A stretch of DNA of 42,171 nucleotides, from NCBI GenBank assembly GCA_041653615.1, contig JBAZEZ010000016.1, forward strand, positions 1-42,171, written 5' to 3'. A program made the translations under genes and the position numbers. This DNA comes from JAHJUB01 sp041653615 [NCBI: Candidatus Ratteibacteria bacterium] (GTDB lineage: Bacteria; Ratteibacteria; UBA8468; MWAK01). Within the stretch, counting starts at the first letter, position 1; each line of letters opens with the position of its first letter. This document shows, piece after piece, positions 28,858 to 38,458 of the stretch. The notes under the pieces were generated by a model that was not told where the DNA came from, did not search any database, and saw nothing but the letters and a program-made list of their open reading frames with translations.

Positions 28858-30377
28858 TAACTTCTCCGTTTGGAAAAAAACAGAATGATTGAAAATATGA
28901 TACAAACCCAAGGAACCAATAAAGGGAAACGCTGATAAAATGTTTTCTTCGCAAGACGAACGAAGACATAATTTGATTTGCCCGGTATCATTGCCCGGTA
29001 ATGATTTCCGGTTGTCGCAATTTTCGCTTCGCCGATTAAAATACCCTGTTGCCTTACCGGAATTTTCCCCGATACCCGGCCGCTTTCATCAAAATAGGCG
29101 GTGACGCCGGTATTGGCGGCCCGGATTAAAAATGAGCCGTTTTCAGCGGCCCGTAACGACGCGGCCCCGAAATGTTGGTAGCTACCCAGAAGTCCGAGCC
29201 AGGAATCGTTGGTCAGCGTAACCATGATGGTGGGACCACCGGTGCCAACAGCCGCTACCACCTCTTCCGGGAAAATATCCTCATAACAGACAAAAACCGA
29301 AAGCGGTTTCCCTTTAACCTCCATGCGACCGGGCCGGACACCTCTTTGTAAGTCAGGAATATACCCGGCTTGCCGTCCGACCAGAAAACGGATTAATGCC
29401 AAATTACGGGCCGGCGTAAACTCCCCGAAAGGCACCAGGTGCCGCTTACGGTAAACAGAAAGAACTTTGCCTCCGGGTGAGCAAAGGAAAACGCTGTTAT
29501 ACCACTCCCCTGCCCGGCCCTCTAAAACACCGGATAAAAGATAGGCGTTTTTAATTCGGAGCAATCTTTTCACCGAAGAAGGGACAACTCCTTCTTCCGA
29601 AACAAAAGTCGTCTCCGGCCAAATAATTAAATCAACCTTTTCCGATAACTTTCGGGTAAGATTGAGATAAGGTTCCAAGGTTGGCCCCTGCTGACGTAAG
29701 GAAGAAGGCACGTTTCCTTGAACCGCGGCGAACTTTAACCCGGAGACAACACCGGCATCTGTCCGGTTTACCGAAGAAATTGACCTGGCAATCCCCAGGG
29801 TCAGCAGAACAGCGCCAAGCGCTAAAGCATAGAACGCGCTCCGCTTCTCCCGCCGGAACAACAAGGTAAAAATAATTGCGTTGACCAGGATTATTAAAAA
29901 AGAAACAAGATAACCGCCTCCGTAAGAAGCAAGCGCCAGAAACATTGCTTTCTGGTGCTGAGTCACCGCCAGGCTAAACCAGGGAAAAGAAAAGAAAACA
30001 TTACCAACGATGAATTCAAGGATAACGCCGATAGAAGCAACCCACAGTTCGTATAATTTAATTGAAGGACGGCTGACCAGAAAGAAGAAGATTGCCGGGT
30101 AGAGGGAAAGGTAAAGCACGCCGCAGAACCACCCGATTCCGGAAAGCCGGGTAACCCAGAAGAGGCTGAATCCGAAAAAAGTCATCCCCCAGATATATCC
30201 GGACCAAAAAGGATGCTCGCGGCGGGCTAGGAAAAAAACAGGGACCAAACCAAACCAGGCCAGATATGATTGATTGAAAGGCGGGTAGGCGAAAAGAAAG
30301 ATAATTCCGGCCAAAAAAGCCCAGACTGCGGTGCCAAGGACTTTTCGAAAAACAAAATTAACTCTTTGAGGTCCCAT
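28857..30377 (-). CDS. lnt: Apolipoprotein N-acyltransferase
   Basis: A 506-residue inner-membrane enzyme that N-acylates lipoproteins, indicating a lipoprotein-bearing outer membrane. The N-terminal half has several helices (WAFLAGIIFLFAYPPFNQSY and others). The C-terminal nitrilase-like domain has the catalytic triad as Glu in IIWPETTF, Lys in YRKRHLVPFGEF and Cys in VFVCYEDIFPE. A final helix (LVPWVCIIFSIILFF) ends it. Length is normal. It overlaps rnc downstream. Confidence 0.95.
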   Translation of the reverse strand: MGPQRVNFVFRKVLGTAVWAFLAGIIFLFAYPPFNQSYLAWFGLVPVFFLARREHPFWSGYIWGMTFFGFSLFWVTRLSGIGWFCGVLYLSLYPAIFFFLVSRPSIKLYELWVASIGVILEFIVGNVFFSFPWFSLAVTQHQKAMFLALASYGGGYLVSFLIILVNAIIFTLLFRREKRSAFYALALGAVLLTLGIARSISSVNRTDAGVVSGLKFAAVQGNVPSSLRQQGPTLEPYLNLTRKLSEKVDLIIWPETTFVSEEGVVPSSVKRLLRIKNAYLLSGVLEGRAGEWYNSVFLCSPGGKVLSVYRKRHLVPFGEFTPARNLALIRFLVGRQAGYIPDLQRGVRPGRMEVKGKPLSVFVCYEDIFPEEVVAAVGTGGPTIMVTLTNDSWLGLLGSYQHFGAASLRAAENGSFLIRAANTGVTAYFDESGRVSGKIPVRQQGILIGEAKIATTGNHYRAMIPGKSNYVFVRLAKKTFYQRFPLLVPWVCIIFSIILFFSKRRS

Positions 30378-30436
30378 ATATAGGTTCGGAGCAAAGAATT
30401 AATTTTATCGTTCGACACCCCCGGCCTTCTTGAAAA

Positions 30437-30790
30437 TTACCCCTTTTTTATTTTGTTATTATCGTCGGTGATAATAACCAGGGGTTTAGCGCTTCTTTTT
30501 TCACCTTCGGAAAAGAGCGCGGTGGAAAGAACAATTATCCGGTCATTGACCTGAAACCAGCGCGCCGCGGCGCCATTCAAACAAACCTCACCCTGATTAG
30601 ACCTGCCGGGAATATAATAGGTTTCAATCCGCACGCCGTTGGCCAAATTTAAAACCTGAACCATTTCGTACGGCTGCAAATCCGCTTTTTCCGCCAGAGC
30701 CGAGTCAATCGTAATACTGCCCTGATAATTAATATCGGTTTTGGTGACTACCAAACCCTGAATCTTGGATTTACAAAAAAGACGCAGCAT
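30437..30790 (-). CDS. panD: Aspartate 1-decarboxylase proenzyme
   Basis: A 117-residue pyruvoyl enzyme making beta-alanine for pantothenate and CoA. The self-cleavage site Gly-Ser is present in INYQGSITID (near residues 24-25). LNGAAAR near 73 and the Arg/Lys/Tyr active-site residues (YYIPG) are in place. MLRLFCKSKIQG is the usual N-terminus (often MLRxMLKSKIH). It stands alone between lnt and the NifU-like gene. Confidence 0.93.
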   Translation of the reverse strand: MLRLFCKSKIQGLVVTKTDINYQGSITIDSALAEKADLQPYEMVQVLNLANGVRIETYYIPGRSNQGEVCLNGAAARWFQVNDRIIVLSTALFSEGEKRSAKPLVIITDDNNKIKKG

Positions 30791-30824
30791 ATTATTTTTA
30801 TTTTAAACCGGAATAAAATGGGCG

Positions 30825-31046
30825 TCAAGCCATTTCCACGGACTTGACCTCGGGAACCTTATCCTTAACCATCTTCTCCACCCGCATCTTCAGAGTGTAC
30901 GCAGCAAAAGGACAGTGGCCGCAAGCGCCAACCAGCCGAACCTTAACAACACCGTCTTCGGTAACATCCACTAACTCCACGTCTCCGCCATCCGCCTTCA
31001 GGATTTCACGCACCTCGTTGAGGGCGCCTTCCACTTTTTCTTTCAT
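30825..31046 (-). CDS. NifU-like C-terminal-domain (Nfu) Fe-S scaffold
   Basis: A 73-residue protein consisting of only the Nfu domain: LNEVREILKADGGDVELVDV and the cluster-binding CxxC in GACGHCPFAAYTLKM. These proteins carry or transfer [4Fe-4S] clusters. The ATG at 31046 is preceded by TGATTATCTCC on the plus-strand complement, giving a GGAG-type site. It lies downstream of the gap-pgk-tpiA genes but with a 79-nt gap. Confidence 0.92.
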   Translation of the reverse strand: MKEKVEGALNEVREILKADGGDVELVDVTEDGVVKVRLVGACGHCPFAAYTLKMRVEKMVKDKVPEVKSVEMA

Positions 31047-31125
31047 TGTGATTATCTCCGCAATCCTTTAATCACGCTACAACGTGCGCTGAACCACACC
31101 GCTACATTTTATTGATATAAATTTA

Positions 31126-31881
31126 TCAGTACTTTACGATTGCTAAAAAAGAACCGGCCGAAAGACTGGCTCCGCCGACCAGGGCACCGTCGATATCCGG
31201 TTGAGTCAACAGAGAAGCGGCGTTCTCGGCCTTCACGCTGCCGCCGTATTGGATGCGTAGATTATCGGCCGACTCCTTTCCAAATTCAGCGGTAATCCAG
31301 CCCCGGATAAACCAATGCACATCTTGCGCCTGCCGGGGAGTAGCGGTCTTACCGGTACCGATCGCCCAGAGCGGTTCGTAGGCAACCACCAGAGAGGAAA
31401 GACCTTCCGACGAAATATCTTTCAGTCCGCCAGCCAGTTGGGCTTCAATCCGTTTCTCGGTAAGGTTGGCTTCACGCTCGCTCCACGTTTCTCCGACACA
31501 GAGAATCGGTTTTAACCCGCTTTTCAGGGCAGCCAAAACCTTCTGATTGACAAAATCGTCATCTTCCCGGAAGTACTGCCTTCGCTCCGAATGGCCGATA
31601 ATCACATAAGTCACGCCGAGCTCTTTTAACATCGGCGCGGAAATTTCACCGGTAAAAGCGCCTTCTTCTTTAGGGTAAAAATTCTGCGCGCCCAAAACGA
31701 TGCCGGAACCCATGACCGCTTCTTCCACCACCGTCAAATCAACGAACGGGGGGCAAAGAACCACTTCCCTTCCAGACAGAACCGCCTGGTCCAGGCCAGC
31801 CTTAATTTCCTGCGCCAGGGTTTTTGCCTGCGCCGGATTCTTGTACATCTTCCAGTTGCCCGCGATGATCGGTTTTCTCAT
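31126..31881 (-). CDS. tpiA: Triosephosphate isomerase
   Basis: A 251-residue TIM barrel interconverting DHAP and glyceraldehyde-3-phosphate. Catalytic residues are Lys in GNWKMYKN (residue 11), His in [11 protein letters not shown] and Glu in [13 protein letters not shown]; the phosphate loop is YGGSVKAEN. Its ATG overlaps the end of pgk by 4 nt. It is the last gene of gap-pgk-tpiA. Confidence 0.97.
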   Translation of the reverse strand: MRKPIIAGNWKMYKNPAQAKTLAQEIKAGLDQAVLSGREVVLCPPFVDLTVVEEAVMGSGIVLGAQNFYPKEEGAFTGEISAPMLKELGVTYVIIGHSERRQYFREDDDFVNQKVLAALKSGLKPILCVGETWSEREANLTEKRIEAQLAGGLKDISSEGLSSLVVAYEPLWAIGTGKTATPRQAQDVHWFIRGWITAEFGKESADNLRIQYGGSVKAENAASLLTQPDIDGALVGGASLSAGSFLAIVKY

Positions 31882-33071
31882 ATTTTATCCAAGATTGCGA
31901 TGCCGGGTAATTCCCTCCCTTCCAAAAATTCCAGAGAAGCGCCTCCGCCGGTTGAAATATGGCTGATTTTATCGGCAACGCCGGCTTTGTTCAAGGCCGC
32001 AATCGAATCGCCGCCGCCGACCACCGTGTAGGCGCCGGAAGCGGCCACCGCCCGGGCAATCGCCATCGTGCCGACCGCAAATTGGTCAATCTCAAAAACG
32101 CCTAGCGGCCCATTCCAGAATATGGTCCGGGCGCGGCTGATACAGTCAGTATATTCTTTAATCGCCTGCGGTCCGATATCAACCCCGATCCAACCGTTCG
32201 GAATTGTGCCTCTATCGGTAGTCAGATACTTGGCGTCCGGCGCAATTTTGTCGGCAATCACGTGGTCCAGCGGAGTGTGAAAATCATAAAGGTGCAGTTC
32301 GTAGGTCTTCTTAATAATCTCCTTGGCCAACGGAACCCGCTCTTCATCCACCAGAGAATCGCCTACCGGCCAATTCTTCGCCTTGATAAAAGTGTAGGCC
32401 ATCCCGCCGCCTAAAATCACACTGTCAACCATCGGCAAGAGGTTTCCGACGAGTCCAATCTTATCCGAAACCTTGGCTCCGCCAAGAATCAGCAGAAATG
32501 GTTTTTCCGGATTATTTAAAAGTTTACTTAACGCTTCAACCTCTTTCTTGAGCAGAAAACCGGAGACCGCCGGTTTTAAAACCGTTGGGACCCCGTAAGT
32601 TGAAGCGTGAGCCCGATGGCTGGTTCCAAACGCATCATTAACGTATATCTCAGCCAGCGCGGCCAGTTTTTGGGAAAATTCCGGGTTATTCTTTTCTTCT
32701 TCAGAATAAAAACGCAGGTTTTCCAGCAGGACAACATCTCCGTTCTTCAAATTCCCGACTAGTTTCTCTACCTCCGGACCGACGCAATCAGGCGCCATTA
32801 CCACTTTTTTTTGAAGGAGACCGGAAAGGTGCACGGCTACCGGAGACAACGACATCTCCGAAACCTTTTTTCCTTTCGGACGGCCCAAGTGCGAAGCAAG
32901 AATAAGCCGGCATCCCCTCTCCAGAAGATACTTGATGGTCGGCAAAGAAGCGGTGACGCGCGTATCGTCGGTTATCCTGCCTTCGGCCATCGGCACGTTA
33001 AAATCCACCCGCAGAAAAATACGCTTACCGCTTATGTCCCCTAAATCCTCGACACCTCTTACCTGTGCCAT
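31878..33071 (-). CDS. pgk: Phosphoglycerate kinase
   Basis: A 397-residue enzyme making ATP from 1,3-bisphosphoglycerate. Motifs: [12 protein letters not shown] near residue 18, [28 protein letters not shown] and [13 protein letters not shown] chose the ATG at 33071 ([12 protein letters not shown]), giving normal length. The open frame extends 20 codons upstream into the spacer with no family similarity. It lies 89 nt after gap. Confidence 0.96.
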   Translation of the reverse strand: MAQVRGVEDLGDISGKRIFLRVDFNVPMAEGRITDDTRVTASLPTIKYLLERGCRLILASHLGRPKGKKVSEMSLSPVAVHLSGLLQKKVVMAPDCVGPEVEKLVGNLKNGDVVLLENLRFYSEEEKNNPEFSQKLAALAEIYVNDAFGTSHRAHASTYGVPTVLKPAVSGFLLKKEVEALSKLLNNPEKPFLLILGGAKVSDKIGLVGNLLPMVDSVILGGGMAYTFIKAKNWPVGDSLVDEERVPLAKEIIKKTYELHLYDFHTPLDHVIADKIAPDAKYLTTDRGTIPNGWIGVDIGPQAIKEYTDCISRARTIFWNGPLGVFEIDQFAVGTMAIARAVAASGAYTVVGGGDSIAALNKAGVADKISHISTGGGASLEFLEGRELPGIAILDKI

Positions 33072-33160
33072 AAATACCCCCTGCCTTTCCCTTCCTTCGC
33101 TGAAACCGTCGGCGGACGCAAAAACTGACACCGCCCGGCGGGGAGAAGAATAAGGAAAAT

Positions 33161-34168
<1,008 letters not shown>

Positions 34169-34244
34169 TCAGTCCTCCTGTTAAAAAATATCGAAATTTT
34201 TCGTTTTCTGTGGAAACTTTATTTGGAAACTTACGGAAAAAGAT

Positions 34245-34274
34245 ATTATACAAAATTTAAGGGGTAAGTGTCAA
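34245..34274 (-). promoter_or_regulatory. Promoter of gap-pgk-tpiA
   Basis: On the minus strand, TTGACA (34274-34269) and TATAAT (34250-34245) are both perfect, with an 18-nt spacer. The start would be near 34238, about 70 nt before the gap ATG. Confidence 0.8.
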
Positions 34275-34547
34275 TCATGCGCATGCGCCTTTTAATAGGC
34301 GCTGTATTCCCTTATGGCGTTAAACATGCGACGACTTTTTCTACCCGTCTCCGGTAAAAGATAATCGTGGCTGGCCGTAACCATAATCGTGTCGCAGTAT
34401 GCCGAGCGGTAAAGATAAACTTGTGTTTACCGACCAGCAGGTTATTCGCGTTATCCTTTTTATTCTAAATTATTTTATCATCGCCGTTTCAAACAAAACA
34501 ATTTATTAAATGAGCCTTTTTCGTTCGTGCCTTTCCTCTCTATTTTC
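34275..34547. other. Intergenic region between comF end and gap promoter
   Basis: I see no gene. A hairpin GCGCC-TTTTAATA-GGCGC lies near 34286-34303, just after a 10-bp palindrome CATGCGCATG. A second inverted repeat GGTAAA/TTTACC is near 34410-34433. None has a T-tract suited to a comF terminator. Confidence 0.5.
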
Positions 34548-35180
34548 CTAATCACGGGCAAACGTAATACCGTAAACCTCCGCCGCTCCGGCCAAAAGAA
34601 GACGATTACGGCAGGCGGAAAGTGTCGCGCCGGTAGTCAAAACATCATCCACTAAAAGGCAGCGTCTGCCTTTCAATGCCACATCTTTTCGAACCTGAAA
34701 AGCATCGGAAACGTTGGCCATCCGCTCTTTCCCGGAAAGACCGGTCTGGGAAAGCGTATTTCGGGAACGAATCAGGAATCGGTTTAAAACGGGTAAAGAG
34801 AAACAGGCGGCTATCTCCTGACCAAGGAGTTCCGACTGGTTAAAATTACGCTCCCGAAAACGGGTTGGGTGAAGCGGCACCGGAAGAACGCAGTCAATCC
34901 GTTCGTTAAGTTTATGGCGTCGGCATAATTCAATCAAAAACGCAGCCAGATACGGAGCTAAAAAAATCTCCCCGCGGTACTTGAACCGGTGGATGGCGGT
35001 TACAACCGGTTCCCGGTAACGCACAGCGCTGAAGAGGTGCGGAAGCGCGGTCATGTTCAGCGGTTCAATCCGGGCATAACATTTCGCGCAGAAAATTCCG
35101 GACGGGATTTTTTTCCCGCAGGCACAACAAAAATAAGGGTAAAATAAATCAAGAATTCCCCGTCCTAAATTTTTAAACAT
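34548..35180 (-). CDS. comF: ComF-family phosphoribosyltransferase-like protein
   Basis: A 210-residue protein with an N-terminal zinc finger (CCACGKKIPSGIFCAKC, near residues 17-34) and a C-terminal PRT domain with LPVPLHPTRFRERNFNQSELLG and the PRPP loop LLVDDVLTTGATL. ComF proteins act in DNA uptake and recombination in naturally competent bacteria; the name is often given where competence is untested. I take the ATG at 35180. The frame extends 25 codons upstream into a dispersed repeat (35236-35270), which is unlikely to be coding. No clear Shine-Dalgarno precedes it. Confidence 0.88.
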   Translation of the reverse strand: MFKNLGRGILDLFYPYFCCACGKKIPSGIFCAKCYARIEPLNMTALPHLFSAVRYREPVVTAIHRFKYRGEIFLAPYLAAFLIELCRRHKLNERIDCVLPVPLHPTRFRERNFNQSELLGQEIAACFSLPVLNRFLIRSRNTLSQTGLSGKERMANVSDAFQVRKDVALKGRRCLLVDDVLTTGATLSACRNRLLLAGAAEVYGITFARD

Positions 35181-35235
35181 AAAATTCTGGTCATCGGGAA
35201 CGATTTGTAGCGAAGCAATCCCGTCGTAAAGATTC

Positions 35236-35270
35236 GATTGCCGCGTCGCACACAACGCTCATCGCAATGA
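35236..35270. repeat. Dispersed repeat, simple copy
   Basis: GATTGCCGCG (35236-35245) and TCGCAATGA (35262-35270) form an imperfect palindrome (ATTGCCGCG against CGCAAT). The same two end sequences bracket the element at 41963-42055. Confidence 0.55.
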
Positions 35271-35272
35271 CG

Positions 35273-36193
35273 TCACAGTTTTTCCAAATACTTCTGGGCC
35301 GACATAACCGCCAGAGCGCCTTCGGCGCAAGCAGTCACAACCTGGCGCAAAACCTTTTGCCGGCAATCACCGCAGGCAAACAATCCGGAAACCGCGGTCT
35401 CCATAGCCTCATCGGTAACAACGTGCCCCTGTCCGGTCACACCCACCTCTGGCGGCAAAAATCGGGTACTTGGTTGGAAACCGGCAAAGATAAAAATTCC
35501 TTCCAACGAAAGAAGTGTTTCTACGCCGGTCTTCAAATTTTTTAATTGGATGCCTGCAACCTTATTCTCACCCACAATTCGCAGTAAAATACTATTTCCA
35601 ACAACATTAACCTTGCTCTCCAAAAGCAACTTATCTTTCAGTTCCCGACCGGCTACCGGAGTATCTGCTTCGCAAAGTAAAAATACCTTGGCGGCAAAAC
35701 GGGCCAAAAAAAGCGCCTCCTGAAGCGCGGCGGTGCCGTTTCCCACCACCGCCACCACCCGGTTCCGGAAAAAAGGACCGTCGCAAACAGCACAATAGGA
35801 GACCCCTTTTCCAACCAACTCCGTCTCTCCCGGAATATTTAATTTTCTGGGCTGACTGCCGGAAGCGACAATAACCGTCTTCGCCTGATATTCTTGTCCG
35901 GCCATAACCGTAAACAGCCCCTTTCCTTCTTTCCTAAGGCCTGTTACCTGTCCGCCGATAATCCGGACACCGGCTTTTTCAGCTTGCTCCTTCATCTTCA
36001 AAGCCAGTTCCACACCACTGACCCCGTCCGGAAAACCGGGATAATTTTCAATCAAACCGGCCCAGGCAAGCTGACCGCCCGGAACCATGCCCTCCATAAT
36101 CACAAAATCCAGTTTTCTCCTGGCCGCATAGATACCGGCGGTCAAACCAGCCGGTCCCGCGCCTACAATCAGCAAATCCCGTGTTTTTTCCAT
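35273..36193 (-). CDS. trxB: Thioredoxin-reductase-like flavoprotein with atypical pyridine-nucleotide site
   Basis: A 306-residue FAD protein. The FAD fold starts LLIVGAGPAGLTAGIYAAR, the redox pair is CAVC in SYCAVCDGPFF, and the C-terminal FAD motif is GLFACGDCRQKVLRQVVTA. The second nucleotide fold reads VVGNGTAALQEALFLAR, and the segment that in NADPH enzymes carries HRRxxxR reads LLCEADTPVAG, so the 2'-phosphate-binding Arg residues are missing. That suggests NADH, another electron donor such as ferredoxin, or a changed role. I chose the ATG at 36193 (MEKTRDLLIVG); the frame is open 12 codons further. Confidence 0.88.
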   Translation of the reverse strand: MEKTRDLLIVGAGPAGLTAGIYAARRKLDFVIMEGMVPGGQLAWAGLIENYPGFPDGVSGVELALKMKEQAEKAGVRIIGGQVTGLRKEGKGLFTVMAGQEYQAKTVIVASGSQPRKLNIPGETELVGKGVSYCAVCDGPFFRNRVVAVVGNGTAALQEALFLARFAAKVFLLCEADTPVAGRELKDKLLLESKVNVVGNSILLRIVGENKVAGIQLKNLKTGVETLLSLEGIFIFAGFQPSTRFLPPEVGVTGQGHVVTDEAMETAVSGLFACGDCRQKVLRQVVTACAEGALAVMSAQKYLEKL

Positions 36194-36296
36194 AATTTCA
36201 AACCATATTAAACAATTAAAGTTTATCAAATATGCATACCAAAAAGCAAGGGTTGTAAATAAAATATTAAAAAAAATCCCTTAGCTAAATCTCCTG

Positions 36297-36338
36297 GAAT
36301 TGACAAATTTGTCAATTCTCATAAATCTATTGTATAAT
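36297..36338 (+). promoter_or_regulatory. Promoter and perfect palindromic operator of the GGDEF gene
   Basis: TTGTCA (36309-36314), 18 nt, then TATAAT (36333-36338). A perfect 22-bp palindrome with arms GAATTGACAAA and TTTGTCAATTC spans 36297-36318 and covers the -35. This geometry is typical of a dimeric repressor site. The cognate regulator is not evident in the window. Confidence 0.7.
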
Positions 36339-36355
36339 ATTTTATAACAAAAATC

Positions 36356-37783
36356 ATGATAAACAATCACCCTTATCACAAGGAACTCGTTTCGCTCCTC
36401 GCTATCAACAACGAACTTTCGCGCACAAAATCGTTTAACCAACTATGCCGCCGCGGAGTGGAACTGGCACACGACCGATTGGGATTTGACCGGATCGGCA
36501 TATGGTTTAAAGGAAAAAATCCCGCTGAGATTTTCGGTTCGTTCGGAATAGACGAAAACGGCAAAATCCGCGATGAACGAGGAACCAAGGGTTATTTCAA
36601 TACCGATGAAATCAAACACGAAATACGAACGCTTCTATCCTCCAAGGTTTATCAAAAAAAAGGAATTCTCCGTAACAACCTGGGCGCGGTAGTGGGAAAA
36701 GGCGAATGGGCCTGCGCTGTACTCTGGTGCGGGAAAAAAAGTATCGGTTACATTACCGTAGATAACCTGCTTTCACAAAAACCGATTAATACCCGGCTTC
36801 TGATTCTTTACGCCTCCACCTTCGGCCACCTCTGCTCGTTGAAAAAAACCCAGGAAGCTCTGCAAAAAAGCGAGGAACGGTTCCGGGAATTATGGGAGAA
36901 CGCGCCGGTCGCTTACCATACCCTGGATACAAACGGCATCATCACCGATGTCAATAAAACCGAAGCCGCGATGTTCGGATACAAACAGAAAGAGATGATA
37001 AGCCATTCCATTTTTGACTTCATCGTGCCGCAACAACGTCGCGAAGCAAAAAAAAGGTTCCTCCGGAAGATTGCGGGCAAGTCATTATCCGAGGCCCGTA
37101 ACCGCACGTATCTGCGAAAAAACGGAACTCCGATCATGGTTTCCATTGAAGACAAGCTGGACCGGGATGCTTCCGGCCAAATTATCGGCATGCGTACCAC
37201 CCTTACGGACATCACGAATCAGAAAAAAGAGGAAGAAGTCATAAGACGGCTGGCTTACAACGACACGCTTACCGGGCTTCCCAACCGGATACTCTTCAAT
37301 GAACACCTGGATTACGAAATGGCTCGTGCCGTACGCCGAAAACAAAAATTTGCCGTTATGCTCCTGGACCTGGACTACTTCAAACGCATCAACGATACAC
37401 TGGGACACGGAACCGGTGACCGTCTCCTAAAACATGTCGGTGAACGGCTGGTCTCATTGTTGCGAAAAAGCGATACTGTTTCCCGCATGAGCGGTGACGA
37501 ATTCCTGCTTTTACTACCCGAAATGGAAAACGCTAAAAACGCACAGGCCATTGCCCGCAAGATTATCATAACAATGGCTGAACCATTCTCATTTAACGGA
37601 TACGTGCTGCATATAACGGCAAGTATCGGAATTGCCCTCTACCCCCGAGACGGACTGGACGCGGAGACACTTATCAAGAATGCCGATACCGCAATGTATG
37701 CGGCAAAGAAGACGCGCAATGCCTGGAAGCGCTTCGACAAGTCGGCAAAGTCCAAGATTCCCGGCCAAAAACTCCGAAACTGA
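36356..37783 (+). CDS. GAF-PAS-GGDEF protein (putative diguanylate cyclase)
   Basis: A 475-residue cytoplasmic protein. A GAF-like domain lies at residues 15-165 (LCRRGVELAHDRLGFDRIGIW) and a PAS domain at about 170-290 (ERFRELWENAPVAYHTLDTNG, then RTTLTDITNQKKEEE). The GGDEF domain at 300-465 starts RLAYNDTLTGLPNR and has LLDLDYFKRINDTLGH. The A-site reads SGDEF rather than GGDEF; such variants are active in some proteins. No RxxD inhibitory site is obvious. It would make c-di-GMP in response to a small ligand. There is no membrane segment. It ends 6 nt from the convergent yggS. Confidence 0.9.
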   Translation: MINNHPYHKELVSLLAINNELSRTKSFNQLCRRGVELAHDRLGFDRIGIWFKGKNPAEIFGSFGIDENGKIRDERGTKGYFNTDEIKHEIRTLLSSKVYQKKGILRNNLGAVVGKGEWACAVLWCGKKSIGYITVDNLLSQKPINTRLLILYASTFGHLCSLKKTQEALQKSEERFRELWENAPVAYHTLDTNGIITDVNKTEAAMFGYKQKEMISHSIFDFIVPQQRREAKKRFLRKIAGKSLSEARNRTYLRKNGTPIMVSIEDKLDRDASGQIIGMRTTLTDITNQKKEEEVIRRLAYNDTLTGLPNRILFNEHLDYEMARAVRRKQKFAVMLLDLDYFKRINDTLGHGTGDRLLKHVGERLVSLLRKSDTVSRMSGDEFLLLLPEMENAKNAQAIARKIIITMAEPFSFNGYVLHITASIGIALYPRDGLDAETLIKNADTAMYAAKKTRNAWKRFDKSAKSKIPGQKLRN

Positions 37784-37789
37784 ATAATA

Positions 37790-38458
37790 TCAGGCGGACC
37801 GCACAGGCCGGGAACCAAAAATTCCGGTGCCGATACGCACCAAATTAGCGCCTTCCTCAACAGCCACCCGATATGAATTACTCATCCCCATAGAGAGATA
37901 ACGCATTTCCGTCTTCGCCGGAACGCGCCCTTTAATTTCCCCCCACAAAAAACGGGTCTCCTTAAAACACGGCCTCAAATCTTCCGGATTGCGGCAAGCA
38001 GGACCCATGGTCATCAGGCCCACAACCTTTACATTAGGAAGTTCGGAAATTTTCATCAGAAGCGGCTCTAATTCTTCCGGCATCACACCGAACTTCTGGG
38101 GTTCCCGGCCGCTGTTTACTTCCATGAAAATTTCCATCGTCTTGCCAATGGCTCTGCTGCGACGGTCAATTTCCGCGGCTATCTCCAGGGAGTCAACTGT
38201 CTCAATCAGGTCAAAAAGCGCAACCGCTTTCTTTACCTTGTTTTTCTGGAGGTGGCCGATAAAATGCCAGGAAACTTTACGGCCGACTGCTTGAAAATGG
38301 GCCTCGGCTTCTTGAAGATAGTTCTCGCCGATAATCCGGACACCGGCTTCCACCGACTCCAGAACTTCCTCCGGACTCCGGCTCTTTACCGCGGCAACCA
38401 ACCCACAACCAGCCGGCAGTTTTCTTAATATTTCTTTTATATTATCCTCAATTATCAT
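37790..38458 (-). CDS. PLP homeostasis protein YggS/PROSC
   Basis: A 222-residue PLP-binding TIM-barrel protein. The PLP Lys is in GLVAAVKSRSPEE (near residue 25). Other motifs are IGENYLQEA, WHFIGHLQKNK, MEVNSGREPQKFG, LMTMGPA and SMGMSNSYRVAVEEGANLVRIG. YggS keeps PLP balanced and affects amino-acid pools. Start ATG overlaps the end of feoAB by 4 nt, so it may be co-transcribed with the iron genes. Confidence 0.92.
   Translation of the reverse strand: MIIEDNIKEILRKLPAGCGLVAAVKSRSPEEVLESVEAGVRIIGENYLQEAEAHFQAVGRKVSWHFIGHLQKNKVKKAVALFDLIETVDSLEIAAEIDRRSRAIGKTMEIFMEVNSGREPQKFGVMPEELEPLLMKISELPNVKVVGLMTMGPACRNPEDLRPCFKETRFLWGEIKGRVPAKTEMRYLSMGMSNSYRVAVEEGANLVRIGTGIFGSRPVRSA

Noticed and set aside
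35181-35255. 25-residue N-terminal extension of ComF
   Set aside because: It is encoded by a dispersed repeat and its residues have no match to the ComF zinc-finger start.
36356-37783. SGDEF as a degenerate, inactive cyclase site
   Set aside because: Ser at the first position is tolerated in some active enzymes and the rest of the domain is intact.
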